This document shows positions 17,269-26,160 of a stretch of 45,164 nucleotides of DNA, one piece after another. The notes beneath the pieces were generated by a model. It was not told the DNA's origin, searched no databases, and worked only from the letters and a program-made list of their open reading frames with translations. The translations under genes were made by a program, and so were the position numbers. Position 1 is the stretch's first letter, and each line of letters begins with the position of its first letter. Source of the stretch: Granulicella sp. (GTDB taxonomy: Bacteria > Acidobacteriota > Terriglobia > Terriglobales > Acidobacteriaceae); assembly GCA_027450185.1 (NCBI GenBank), contig DAIDKF010000007.1, positions 57,909 to 103,072 on the forward strand, given 5' to 3'.

Positions 17269-18369
17269 CTAGACGTTGAACTTGAAGAACAGAATATCGC
17301 CGTCCTTCACCACATACTCCTTACCCTCAGACCGCAGTAGCCCGGCCTCCTTCACGGCCTGCTCGCTGCCCAGCCGGAACAGGTCCTCACAGGCGTAGCA
17401 GTCTGCCTTAATGAACCCACGCTCGAAGTCCGAGTGGATTACGCCTGCCGCTCCAGGAGCCTTTGTCCCGCGCCGGATCGTCCACGCCCGCACCTCCTGC
17501 ACGCCCGACGTGAAGTATGTAATCAACCCGAGCAGCCGGTAAGCGGCGTGGATCAGGCGGTTCAACCCCGGCTCCTCCAATCCCGCAGCCTCTAAAAATT
17601 CGGCCCGTTCCGCCGGCTCCAACTGCGCAATCTCGGCCTCCATCGCTCCGCAGATCCGCACCACCCCGCTGCCCTCTTCGGCCGCGCGCTGCTCCACGGA
17701 TCGGGTGTACGCATTGCCGTCGACGATGCCCGCCTCATCCACATTCGCCACATACAACTGCGGCTTCATCGTGATCAGAAACAGATCGCGCGCCACCACC
17801 CTTTCATCATCGGCAAGGTCCACCGTACGCGCGGGTTTGCCAGCATTCAGAGCCTCCGACAGCTTCACGATCGCCGACAACTCCGACCTCTGCGCAGCCG
17901 TCGCTGACTGGCTCTTCGCGGCCTTCTCAGCCTTCGTACGTCGCTTCTCGACGGTGTCCAGGTCTGCCAGCAGCAGCTCTGTATTGATGATGTCGATGTC
18001 ATGCAGCGGATTCACACTACCCGCCACGTGGATCACCTCGGGGTCCTCAAAGCACCGCACCACGTGCAGAACGGCATCGGTCTGCCGAATGTGCGATAGA
18101 AACTGGTTGCCCAGGCCCTCTCCCTTGCTCGCTCCCTCCACAATCCCGGCAATGTCCACAAACTCCATCGTGGTGGGCACAATGGAGTTCGGCTTCACCA
18201 TGGTCACGATGCGGTCCATGCGCGCATCCGGGACGGGCACAATCCCGACATTCGGGTCGATGGTACAGAACGGGTAGTTCGCAGCCGCAGCCTTTGAGGC
18301 GGTAAGCGCGTTGAAGATGGTGGACTTGCCGACGTTCGGCAGCCCGACGATTCCGCAATTCAGAGGCAT
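17269..18369 (-). CDS. ychF: Redox-regulated ATPase/GTPase YchF
   Basis: Obg-related P-loop NTPase, better at ATP than GTP hydrolysis in characterised members, that binds the ribosome and is linked to stress responses. The 366 residues are normal length. G1 is GIVGLPNVGKSTIFNAL (residues 6-22); the G3 motif is VDIAGIVEGASKGEGLGNQFLSHIRQTDAVLHVVRCF; a helical insertion rich in Lys/Glu spans about 125-165. The NVDEAG segment stands where GTP-specific relatives have NKxD, which fits the family's ATP preference. The C-terminal TGS-like domain ends AGLLRSEGKEYVVKDGDILFFKFNV, the standard YchF ending. ATG at 18369 lies in a divergent region with the secreted-protein gene at 18619. Confidence 0.95.
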   Translation of the reverse strand: MPLNCGIVGLPNVGKSTIFNALTASKAAAANYPFCTIDPNVGIVPVPDARMDRIVTMVKPNSIVPTTMEFVDIAGIVEGASKGEGLGNQFLSHIRQTDAVLHVVRCFEDPEVIHVAGSVNPLHDIDIINTELLLADLDTVEKRRTKAEKAAKSQSATAAQRSELSAIVKLSEALNAGKPARTVDLADDERVVARDLFLITMKPQLYVANVDEAGIVDGNAYTRSVEQRAAEEGSGVVRICGAMEAEIAQLEPAERAEFLEAAGLEEPGLNRLIHAAYRLLGLITYFTSGVQEVRAWTIRRGTKAPGAAGVIHSDFERGFIKADCYACEDLFRLGSEQAVKEAGLLRSEGKEYVVKDGDILFFKFNV

Positions 18370-18545
18370 GAGTTCGTAGGATCCTTTACCTCTTCTATTG
18401 GAACATGCGGAGCGCCTTCGCTGCCGCGCAGCTCACAAGCCCGCAGGTCCGAAGTAGAAATCTCTAGGCACATGTACATGCAAAATGTTGCACAGTACCA
18501 AAGATTGCCCTTTTGTACCTGGTTGATTACAAAGGAGCAATCCTT

Positions 18546-18562
18546 TGGCGACGCAGATGCTC
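18546..18562 (+). promoter_or_regulatory. Possible sigma-54 promoter of the secreted-protein gene
   Basis: TTGGCGACGCAGATGCT keeps GG (18547-18548) and GC (18559-18560) 12 bases apart and reads TTTGG-N8-ATGCT, one base off the TTGCT seen in the three stronger promoters. The predicted leader to the ATG at 18619 is about 48 bases, the same as for the others. Confidence 0.4.
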
Positions 18563-18618
18563 CAAGCGAGGATGGTAAAGAAATAAAACCATCCACAAGA
18601 AGTCGATTGGAGGTACTG

Positions 18619-19284
18619 ATGTTTCATTTTTCTCCGAAGATTATGACTACACTGGCGCTCGTAGCGGCGCTCTCTGCGGGCATGGCGAGCCAGGCGCAGA
18701 CGCAAGCCCAGCTTGTCCCCGCGTCGGCAAGCTCACGGTCCAACCACTCGCTTGCCCAGCGGAATACAACCTGGCATGACACGGCGCAGAGCCACTTGAT
18801 AACGGCACATGTTCGCAATGGTGTGCTTACGATTGACGGCATGGTGGGCAAGGTTCAGTTGAACTATGACATTGAACACGCAGGGTTTATGTACTTTTTT
18901 GTTCCGGGCGTGGGGACCGCGGTGGTGTCGATGTCGCCGCTTGCGGATGCGGTGAAGATGCCGGATGCGTTCGACGGCGACAAGCTGGCGTTTACGGCGG
19001 GAGGGCACTCCTTTGAGCTCAGCAGCGAGGGCAATCTGCTCTCGAAGAAGAAGAAGCTGGCGAAGGCCGATGTGTATGTAAGGCTAGACAGTGCAACAGT
19101 TGCGTTGGGACGGTATCCGCAGATGGGCTATGGCGACACGACCGAGCCGCCCTACGCCTGGCCGCTCTCCGAGGTGGCGCCGCAGGAGAAGGTGGACTAT
19201 GTGGTGACGCCGCCGCCGATGCCGAAGAGCGTTCTGCCGCGGACGGTGGAGACGGCCTCGGCCGGGTCGCAGGGCAGCCACTAG
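18619..19284 (+). CDS. Secreted protein of unknown function
   Basis: 221 residues from ATG 18619, chosen because GGAGG lies five bases upstream and the product then opens with a signal peptide (FHFSPKIMTTLALVAALSAGMASQAQ). The open frame upstream to 18472 has no such signal. The mature protein has a middle domain with HVRNGVLTIDGMVGKVQLNYDIEHAGFMYFFVPGVGTAVVSMSP, a beta-rich stretch, then SLEGN-like SSEGNLLSKKKKLAKADVYVRLD and a C-terminus with repeated PPYAWPL and a P/T-rich tail. I do not recognise a named family. No cysteines or catalytic motifs stand out. Its stop codon lies inside the left arm of an 18-bp inverted repeat. A sigma-54-like promoter may drive it. Confidence 0.7.
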   Translation: MFHFSPKIMTTLALVAALSAGMASQAQTQAQLVPASASSRSNHSLAQRNTTWHDTAQSHLITAHVRNGVLTIDGMVGKVQLNYDIEHAGFMYFFVPGVGTAVVSMSPLADAVKMPDAFDGDKLAFTAGGHSFELSSEGNLLSKKKKLAKADVYVRLDSATVALGRYPQMGYGDTTEPPYAWPLSEVAPQEKVDYVVTPPPMPKSVLPRTVETASAGSQGSH

Positions 19285-19398
19285 ACCATTTTCCCTGATG
19301 ACGGGTATCCAGAAACGGGTCTACAGTGGCGTTTTCATTGGGGAAAACGCCCATTGGAGTCGTATCCCTGGCTTACACCTTCAGGGAAAATGGTCTAG
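19281..19398. repeat. 118-base element with 18-bp perfect terminal inverted repeats
   Basis: CTAGACCATTTTCCCTGA (19281-19298) is repeated exactly inverted at 19381-19398. Between them lies a second dyad, GGCGTTTTC and GAAAACGCC around five or six bases (about 19327-19350). The left arm includes the stop codon of the secreted-protein gene, and cysE converges from the right. It may be a MITE-like or REP-like structured repeat, or a large two-armed termination structure for the convergent genes. No second copy occurs in the window. Confidence 0.6.
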
Positions 19399-19586
19399 CT
19401 CTGAAACGTGTGAATTTCGTGCGCCTCTCAACGCACTTTTGAGTTGCAAAACGGCACTCTCAACACGGTTCTCGGTTGCAGTCCTAAAAAGGTGGCTGGG
19501 GAAGGTTCGTCAGGAGTCGGGGGCGAGGGAACCTGAGTGGTTGGCCTGGGTGGCCGGCGGGCAGGTCCCCTCGGTGCAGGGCCGGG
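19399..19586. other. Intergenic remainder before cysE stop
   Basis: Beyond the inverted repeat, about 19428-19480 contains two imperfect copies of a roughly 26-base unit (CTCAAC...TTTTGAGTTGCA and CTCAAC...TTCTCGGTTGCA). The rest is G-rich and without a gene. Confidence 0.3.
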
Positions 19587-20348
19587 TTAGATGCCCTCGC
19601 CGTTGGCGACAAAGTCGGCGCGGGCTTGCTGCTCGCTGCGGTACTGGGCTCGCTCCTCCTGTTCGGCCATGAGGCCGCTGGCGGGCTCGAGGGGGAGGGC
19701 GGGGTGGAGTTCGCCGTCAAGGCGCTCGACGCGGGACTGGAGGGATTTGATCTGGTCGGCGAGGGCGATGATGACGTCGGAGAGGGGGTCATTAATCTCG
19801 CGGGGGTCGGTGATGAGGACGCGTTTGCCGGCCTGGTAGACGATGTGGGCGGGGACGCCGACGACGGTGGAGTCGGGCGGGACGTCACGGAGGACGACCG
19901 AGCCGGCACCGACGCGGGAGTTCTCGCCAATGGTGATGTTGCCGAGGATGTTGGCGTTGTTGCCGACGAAGATGTTGTCGCGCAGGGTGGGGTGGCGCTT
20001 GCCGCCGATCTTGCCGGTGCCGCCGAGGGTGACGCCCTGGTAGAGGGTGACGTCGTTGCCGACGATGGCGGTTTCGCCGATGACGACGCCCATGCCGTGG
20101 TCGATGAAGAGGCGGCGGCCGATGGTGGCGCCGGGATGGATCTCGATGCCGGTCCAGAAGCGGGTGAACTGAGAGGCGAGGCGGGCGAGGAGTTTGAAGT
20201 GGTGGCACCAGAGCCAGTGGTTGATGTGGTGAGCCCAGACGGCGTGCAGGCCGGGATAGCAGAGCAGCACCATCATCCGCGAGCTGGCAGCCGGGTCGCG
20301 CTCGAGGATGACGCGGGTATCTTCGCGGATGGATTCGAAGAGATTCAT
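19587..20348 (-). CDS. cysE: Serine O-acetyltransferase
   Basis: Makes O-acetylserine from serine and acetyl-CoA, the carbon skeleton for cysteine. ATG at 20348 gives 253 residues starting [22 protein letters not shown]; the frame upstream is not conserved. The N-terminal helical part (about 1-65) is followed by the left-handed beta-helix: [44 protein letters not shown], with the catalytic His in DHGMG, then hexapeptide repeats to about residue 175. A C-terminal extension of about 70 residues ([22 protein letters not shown]) looks coiled-coil. Compared with E. coli CysE the N-terminal helical region is short, as in the Bacillus type. cysK, its pathway partner, lies 2 kb away on the same strand with an EAL gene inserted between. 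No good ribosome site is visible. Confidence 0.94.
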   Translation of the reverse strand: MNLFESIREDTRVILERDPAASSRMMVLLCYPGLHAVWAHHINHWLWCHHFKLLARLASQFTRFWTGIEIHPGATIGRRLFIDHGMGVVIGETAIVGNDVTLYQGVTLGGTGKIGGKRHPTLRDNIFVGNNANILGNITIGENSRVGAGSVVLRDVPPDSTVVGVPAHIVYQAGKRVLITDPREINDPLSDVIIALADQIKSLQSRVERLDGELHPALPLEPASGLMAEQEERAQYRSEQQARADFVANGEGI

Positions 20349-20599
20349 AGTTGAGATGATGATAGCGCGCAGTGGCGGGCGGGACTCCGAGAGGGCCGCG
20401 TGCGAGGGGGATTTAAGGCAGGGCGACCGATGGCGGGGACTTCGCTTGCGGGGGGCAGGCGGCGGCAGCGAGCGCCGGATGAGACCCGGCCGGGGATCAG
20501 GAATCCGACAAGGCACAGAGTAATCCACAGGCAGAGACTCATGGAGAAGCCCAACTCTGCCGATAACCGGACTGTGCCTATGGACGAGGACCCACGGAA

Positions 20600-22240
20600 G
20601 TGCCGAAGCGGTATCGAGTTCTGAGAAAGTGCGTGACCGTGGCACTGTCGGTTACGGTCGCAGCACTGGTGGTGGGCGTGGCGGCAGGGTATCTGCTGGC
20701 GCGCGCGGTGGTGCTGCGCGTGGCCGAAGAGCGGCTGATCCACCAGACGAGCCGCAGCCTGGCTGAAGTGGACGCCGATACGGCTGCTGCGCGGGCGGCG
20801 CTGGCGGCGATGAATACATCACCCTATCCCTACTGTTCGGATGCTGAGCTGACGTACTTTCGGCACATCCTGTTCCGCTCGACGTACCTGAGGGAGGGGG
20901 GACGGATGGAGACCGGCGGACGGATCGATTGCTCGACGATGCTGGGCCGGGAGGCGCTGCCGAAGGAACAGTTCAAGGCCATCGACATAGACCGTGACGG
21001 CTCCCGGGTGTACTGGAATCTGGCACCGTTCCGCACGTCGAAGCAGGCGACCTCGGTGCTGCAGGCAGGCACGGCGTACGTGGACGGAGCCATGCAGATC
21101 CATAGTGAGGGTCTGCCGCCCGGAGCCAGCATGACGCTGACCCTGCGCGGCGCCCGCGGGCAGCCGGTCAGTCCATCCGCGAACGGGATGTCGTTTACAA
21201 CGGACGGCTACAGACGCGTGGACGGAAGGTTGTCCGACACGCGCTGCTCGGCGGTGTATCCCTATTGCGTGACGGGGTGGATCGCAGGGGCGGATGCGTT
21301 TGACATGGGGCGGTCGATGTTCGCTGCGTGCATGACGCTGATGGGCCTGGTGGGTCTGGTGGCAGGGTTGTGGTGGGCATTTGTGTACTGCCGGAAGTGG
21401 ACACGCGGACAACAACTGAGGCGTGCCATCCGGCGTGATGAGCTGTGGCTTGCGTACCAGCCTGTGGTGGACATTGCGAGCCGGAGGATTGTGGGTGCGG
21501 AGGCATTGGCGCGCTGGACGGACGAGGAAGGGGTGGCGGTTCCCCCGGATGAGTTTATCCGGCTGGCGGAGGAGGGAGGCTTTGTGGGCGAGATCACCAA
21601 GCTGGTGTTGAGGCACGTGCTGCACGATCTCGGCGACCTGCTGCGCGCAACCCCGGGCTTTCAAATGCATGTGAATGTAACCGCGTGGGATCTGGCTGCG
21701 GCAGAGTTTGTCCCGCGAATGGAGGCGGTGCTGGAACGGGCCGGGGTTCGGGCGGAGAGTGTAGCGATCGAGATTACAGAGAGCTCGACGGCGAACAATG
21801 CGGGAGCGATGGAGGCGATCCGGCAGATGCGGCAGGCGGGGCACCGTGTGTACATCGATGATTTTGGGACGGGGTATTCGAGTCTGGGATACCTACAGGA
21901 GCTGTCGGTGGATGCGATCAAGATCGACAAGGTGTTTACGCGGGCGATTGGGACAGGCCCGATGACGGTGAACCTACTGCCGCAGATCTTCGCGATGGCC
22001 GACGCGCTGCGTCTGGAGATTGTTGTGGAGGGCATTGAGAACGCGGTCCAGGCACGCTACTTCGCTGCTCAGGGCAAGCGGCTTCGCGGCCAGGGCTGGC
22101 TGTATGGCCGGCCGATGGCGGCGGGGGAGCTACTGAAACAGGTGGCTGCGGACCGGGATAGAGGCAACCGGGAGATGCTGCGGGGCGGAGATGGCAAGGA
22201 TCGGCGTAGCAGCCCGGCGTCGGCATCGATCATGGCGTAA
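20600..22240 (+). CDS. CSS-motif EAL-domain c-di-GMP phosphodiesterase
   Basis: Inner-membrane protein of 546 residues predicted to hydrolyse cyclic di-GMP. A membrane segment at about 14-36 and another at about 236-260 ([25 protein letters not shown]) enclose a periplasmic domain of some 200 residues with several cysteines. The sequence [10 protein letters not shown] at about residue 112 corresponds to the CSS motif of CSS-EAL sensors, with Thr for the second Ser; those sensors respond to periplasmic disulfide state in characterised members. The EAL domain (about 270-520) has all key motifs: [39 protein letters not shown] and [10 protein letters not shown], so it should be active. GTG at 20600 is the start. 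It lies on the plus strand between cysE and cysK, both minus. Confidence 0.9.
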   Translation: MPKRYRVLRKCVTVALSVTVAALVVGVAAGYLLARAVVLRVAEERLIHQTSRSLAEVDADTAAARAALAAMNTSPYPYCSDAELTYFRHILFRSTYLREGGRMETGGRIDCSTMLGREALPKEQFKAIDIDRDGSRVYWNLAPFRTSKQATSVLQAGTAYVDGAMQIHSEGLPPGASMTLTLRGARGQPVSPSANGMSFTTDGYRRVDGRLSDTRCSAVYPYCVTGWIAGADAFDMGRSMFAACMTLMGLVGLVAGLWWAFVYCRKWTRGQQLRRAIRRDELWLAYQPVVDIASRRIVGAEALARWTDEEGVAVPPDEFIRLAEEGGFVGEITKLVLRHVLHDLGDLLRATPGFQMHVNVTAWDLAAAEFVPRMEAVLERAGVRAESVAIEITESSTANNAGAMEAIRQMRQAGHRVYIDDFGTGYSSLGYLQELSVDAIKIDKVFTRAIGTGPMTVNLLPQIFAMADALRLEIVVEGIENAVQARYFAAQGKRLRGQGWLYGRPMAAGELLKQVAADRDRGNREMLRGGDGKDRRSSPASASIMA

Positions 22241-22294
22241 GAACCGCTGCGATGGCCGGGTTGAGGAGCTGCGGCTGGGCCGCCAGTAGTTGGG

Positions 22295-23266
<972 letters not shown>

Positions 23267-23419
23267 GGTGTCCTTTCAAGGTTCAAGGTGGTTGGATATT
23301 GGATGCGCGCGGATGCACTGCGGCACGTACCCTTTATGGTCTGCGCTGCGGCGGCTGATTGTCCAGTGTTGCCGGGGGTGCAGCGAGGGGGCAGCGGAGG
23401 GACAACGTGGTGGCTGCGC

Positions 23420-24211
23420 TCAGTAGGACTTGTAGGCGGGGTTGAAGGCAGGCCGGGGCATGGAGTGGATGAAGGTCGCAATGTCGTAGGCATCCTGCGG
23501 GGAGAGGGTTCCGGGATGGTTCTGCGGCATGTTGCGGATGAGGAAGGCAGCCATCTTGGGCGGCTTATCCATGCCTGCGCCGTTGTTGTAGGAGCCCGGA
23601 CCCCACATGGGCGGAAGGACGTGGGGCACGCCAGCACCGTTGTGGCCGTGGCAAGCGGCACACTGACGGGCGTAGAGGGCCCTGCCGGTGAGCGGGTGGC
23701 CTGTGAGGGCGGGAACCGGCACGAGGCCGCGGCCAGGGTAGGAGTGTCCGCGGGCGGCGCCGGTGGAGAGCGAGTCGATATAGGCGACGAGGGCGTTCAA
23801 CTCCTTGCTGTCGAGGGGCGGCGGCTGACCGTTTTCGCTGCGGGTGAAACACTCCTGGATGCGCTGCTGCAGGGTGATGACGTGGCCGGCGCGCTGGCTG
23901 AAGGCGGGAAAGGCCTGGGCCAGGTCGATCATGGGCGAGGCGTAGGCAATGGTGCCGCTCTGAAGATGGCAGTCGCTACAGGTGAACTGGTTGCCTGCGT
24001 ATGCGTGGGCGTACGTCGGGGTGTCGTCGAAGATGAGTTTGCCGAGGCGGATCTGCTGGCCGCGCTCGCCTGCGGGAATGGGTGCGGCGACAAAGGGGGC
24101 GGGAGCAGCAGGCTGTGGGGCGGGGGGATGGACCGAACAGCCGGCGAGCAGACTCAGGAGCAGATATGCGGCAATGGGGGCGGAGATCCTGCGGCGAGAG
24201 ACGAAGGGCAT
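23420..24211 (-). CDS. Diheme cytochrome c lipoprotein (TsdA/SoxA-like)
   Basis: 263 residues from ATG 24211, with GGAGG five bases upstream; a TTG at 24223 is less likely. The lipobox LLSLLAGC predicts a lipid-anchored periplasmic protein. Two heme sites are visible: CSDCH (about residue 78) and CAACH (about 184). The first half includes RIQECFTRSENGQPPPLDSKELNALVAYIDSLS, a segment that resembles TsdA thiosulfate dehydrogenases and SoxA/SoxXA-type cytochromes. The second half is a class I cytochrome with MPQNHPGTLSPQDAYDIATFIHSM. Possible reactions are oxidation of thiosulfate or another reduced sulfur compound, with electrons passed to the respiratory chain; the substrate is inference. It starts 12 bases after the binding-protein gene and is very likely co-translated with it. 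Confidence 0.82.
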   Translation of the reverse strand: MPFVSRRRISAPIAAYLLLSLLAGCSVHPPAPQPAAPAPFVAAPIPAGERGQQIRLGKLIFDDTPTYAHAYAGNQFTCSDCHLQSGTIAYASPMIDLAQAFPAFSQRAGHVITLQQRIQECFTRSENGQPPPLDSKELNALVAYIDSLSTGAARGHSYPGRGLVPVPALTGHPLTGRALYARQCAACHGHNGAGVPHVLPPMWGPGSYNNGAGMDKPPKMAAFLIRNMPQNHPGTLSPQDAYDIATFIHSMPRPAFNPAYKSY

Positions 24212-24223
24212 CAGTGCCTCCAA

Positions 24224-25189
24224 TTAATGTGTGGGGGCTTCGATGGATTTAAAGCCGAACTGGTGAAAGGCGGCCTGCGCCTCGGGAGTCTTCAGGTAGG
24301 CGAGCCACTGGGCGGCGGCCAGAGGGTGTGGGGCGTCGGGCAGGATGCCGGCAGCGTAGATCGCCGTGCTGTTGTCGGCGGGAGGGATCTCGATGCCGGT
24401 GATGGGGTTGCCGAGCTGCTGCTGGAACTGAACCTCGGAGGCCCAGGTGACGCCCGCGTCGGCGTGGCCCTGCAGGATGCGCATGGGGGTCTGGCGATGG
24501 TGAATCTCGGTGAGGACGGTGGTGCCGTCGGCGACCTTTTGTTGATAGACCTGGTGGAAGAGATCGTCGCCGCCGGCTTTGCGGAGGGATGCGGCAATCT
24601 GGTTGGCGACGCCCTCCCACTGCGGATTCGGCATGGACAGCCTGAGGTCGGCGCGGCCGAGGTCGCGGAGTGAGGAGATGTGCTTCGGATTGCCGGCGGG
24701 AAGCATGATTTCGAGCGTGTTCGTGGCGTACTCGGTGACATCCTTGAGCTGCTGCTTTTGAGCCATGCCATGAAGGACGCGGGCTCCGGCTTCATAGACG
24801 TCGGGCTTGACGCGGAGGGTGAAGTTGCCGAGGGTCAGGGTGCCGTTGGCGGCGATCTGTTGGCGCAGGATGCCGGGAGGCAGGGTCTCGTAGTAGATAT
24901 GCCCGGCCAGCTCCGGGTGCAGCCTGACGAAGCCAGCGATGAGATGGGGCAGGACGAAGAACTGATTGCCACCGATGAAGAGCACCAGCCTGGCGTCGGC
25001 GGGGTTGCCGTGGAGATCAGGGATGTTGTCCACGTCGGGCACCTGGAAGGTGAAGCCTTTGCTGGAGGCGGGGTTGTTGGCGCCGCTGCTCCAGGGGGGA
25101 GTGGTCTGCGGCGTGGTCTGTGCGCGCAGGGCGCCGGCCAGCGTTAACGCAATCAGGGGCAGCAGAGCCTTGTGATGGGCGGGGAACAT
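24224..25189 (-). CDS. ModA-like periplasmic substrate-binding protein
   Basis: 321 residues from ATG 25189, preceded by AAGGA at about ten bases. A signal peptide (FPAHHKALLPLIALTLAGALRAQ) is followed by a type II periplasmic-binding fold like molybdate/oxyanion receptors: LVLFIGGNQFFVLPHLIAGF at the start of domain 1, SSLRDLGRADLRLSMPNPQWEGVANQIAASLRKAG at the hinge, and IYAAGILPDAPHPLAAAQWLAYLKTPEAQAAFHQFGF at the end. No permease or ATPase gene adjoins it, unlike modABC. The ligand cannot be read from sequence; the neighbours (DsrE-like, diheme cytochrome, cysK) hint at a sulfur oxyanion. The gap to the DsrE-like gene is 26 bases and to the cytochrome 12. Confidence 0.8.
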   Translation of the reverse strand: MFPAHHKALLPLIALTLAGALRAQTTPQTTPPWSSGANNPASSKGFTFQVPDVDNIPDLHGNPADARLVLFIGGNQFFVLPHLIAGFVRLHPELAGHIYYETLPPGILRQQIAANGTLTLGNFTLRVKPDVYEAGARVLHGMAQKQQLKDVTEYATNTLEIMLPAGNPKHISSLRDLGRADLRLSMPNPQWEGVANQIAASLRKAGGDDLFHQVYQQKVADGTTVLTEIHHRQTPMRILQGHADAGVTWASEVQFQQQLGNPITGIEIPPADNSTAIYAAGILPDAPHPLAAAQWLAYLKTPEAQAAFHQFGFKSIEAPTH

Positions 25190-25215
25190 GATGTCTTCGA
25201 TCCTTTGGGTTGCGT

Positions 25216-25926
25216 TCAAACCGTGATGTAGGTGTAGCGGCCGTCGGACTGCAGGAGCGCGATGGCAGCGACCATCGACGCGACGCTGAGAGCCTCGGGA
25301 ATCAGGTGCGCCAGCATCTCGCGGACGATCGATTCGGGTTCCGCGGTGAGCTGGTTGTGCTGGACGAGAACACGCACCTGCTCTTCGGTGGCGGTGTGGC
25401 AACTGAGGAAGGCGACGCCCCGGCTTTGCAGGGCCTGGATGCTCTTGTCCTGGTAGAGAGAGGTTTCGCTGGAGGGGTCCTGCGAGGCGTAGTGCAGCGC
25501 CGTGCCGCTGGCGAAGAAGGGGTTGCGGAGAGCAGGCTTTCCTGTGGCCGGGTCCTGGACCTTAAGCCATGCTCCAATCTGATATTTCTTCCAGATGAAG
25601 TCGTCGTAGTTCAACATGTTGGCCGGCCCGTGGAGTGCGGCGACTACCTTGACCTGGGCAGCGGGGATGCCGAAGCCGAAGTGCAGGCCGTTGAGCGAGT
25701 TCTTGATGTTGTTGAGGAATCGACCGTCGTTGATGGCGACGACGTCGTACACCTGCTTGACGCGCGCAGGGTCGTGGACGATCCGGTTGAACGCGGCGAG
25801 CTTCCAGTCGGAGGTGGTGTAGACGAGCTGGGCGCTTGCGTGGTGCGGGTTGGCGGAGAGGGTTCCGAGGGCTGTGACACCAGCCGCGGCTGTGGTGACA
25901 AATGATCTGCGCGTGAGGAGATTCAT
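25216..25926 (-). CDS. Tat-exported DsrE-like protein
   Basis: 236 residues with a twin-arginine signal (NLLTRRSFVTTAAAGVTALGTLSANPHHASAQ). The mature part looks like the DsrE/DsrF fold, a family that includes sulfur-relay proteins: YDVVAINDGRFLNNIKNSLNGLHFGFGIPAAQVKVVAALHGPANMLNYDD, then a segment GVAFLSCHTATEEQVR with a lone cysteine at the usual active-cysteine position, and a C-terminal helix. Most DsrE proteins are cytosolic; export by Tat is unusual but I recall acidobacterial and proteobacterial examples annotated as hypothetical. It is the first structural gene after the LysR gene. AAGGAAG stands before the ATG, and two tandem 16-base dyad-bearing repeats lie about 90-120 bases upstream. 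Confidence 0.75.
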   Translation of the reverse strand: MNLLTRRSFVTTAAAGVTALGTLSANPHHASAQLVYTTSDWKLAAFNRIVHDPARVKQVYDVVAINDGRFLNNIKNSLNGLHFGFGIPAAQVKVVAALHGPANMLNYDDFIWKKYQIGAWLKVQDPATGKPALRNPFFASGTALHYASQDPSSETSLYQDKSIQALQSRGVAFLSCHTATEEQVRVLVQHNQLTAEPESIVREMLAHLIPEALSVASMVAAIALLQSDGRYTYITV

Positions 25927-26014
25927 AGCTTCCTTTCGTTAGGCAACTGCGAGCAGGACGCGCGCGGCCGAAAGAGAACGGGCCGGGGAGGCGTTTGCGC
26001 TACCAGCCATCAAT

Positions 26015-26046
26015 GTCTGGCAGATCCAGCGTCTGGCAGATCCAGC
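26015..26046. repeat. Tandem 2 x 16 bp repeat, possible regulator operator
   Basis: GTCTGGCAGATCCAGC occurs twice head to tail (26015-26030 and 26031-26046). Each copy contains the dyad TCTG-G-CAGA and the dyad CTGG-N5-CCAG. It lies about 90 bases upstream of the DsrE-like gene and 115 bases after the LysR stop, so a LysR-type regulator could bind there. The spacing of 16 bases is about one and a half helical turns. Confidence 0.45.
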
Positions 26047-26160
26047 CGCGATGCGAAAGGCAACAGAGATGCCCAGGCAGGGAGGCAATCCAGTGCCATG
26101 ATTCTCCCCTGGCGCAGAGACGGAGTCCAATTAGAAGTAAGAATCGGCTATAACGAAAAG

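Noticed and set aside
26085..26099. TGGCAC-N4-TTGC on the minus strand upstream of the DsrE-like gene
   Set aside because: Looks like a sigma-54 promoter but the GG-GC spacing is one base short, which normally abolishes function.
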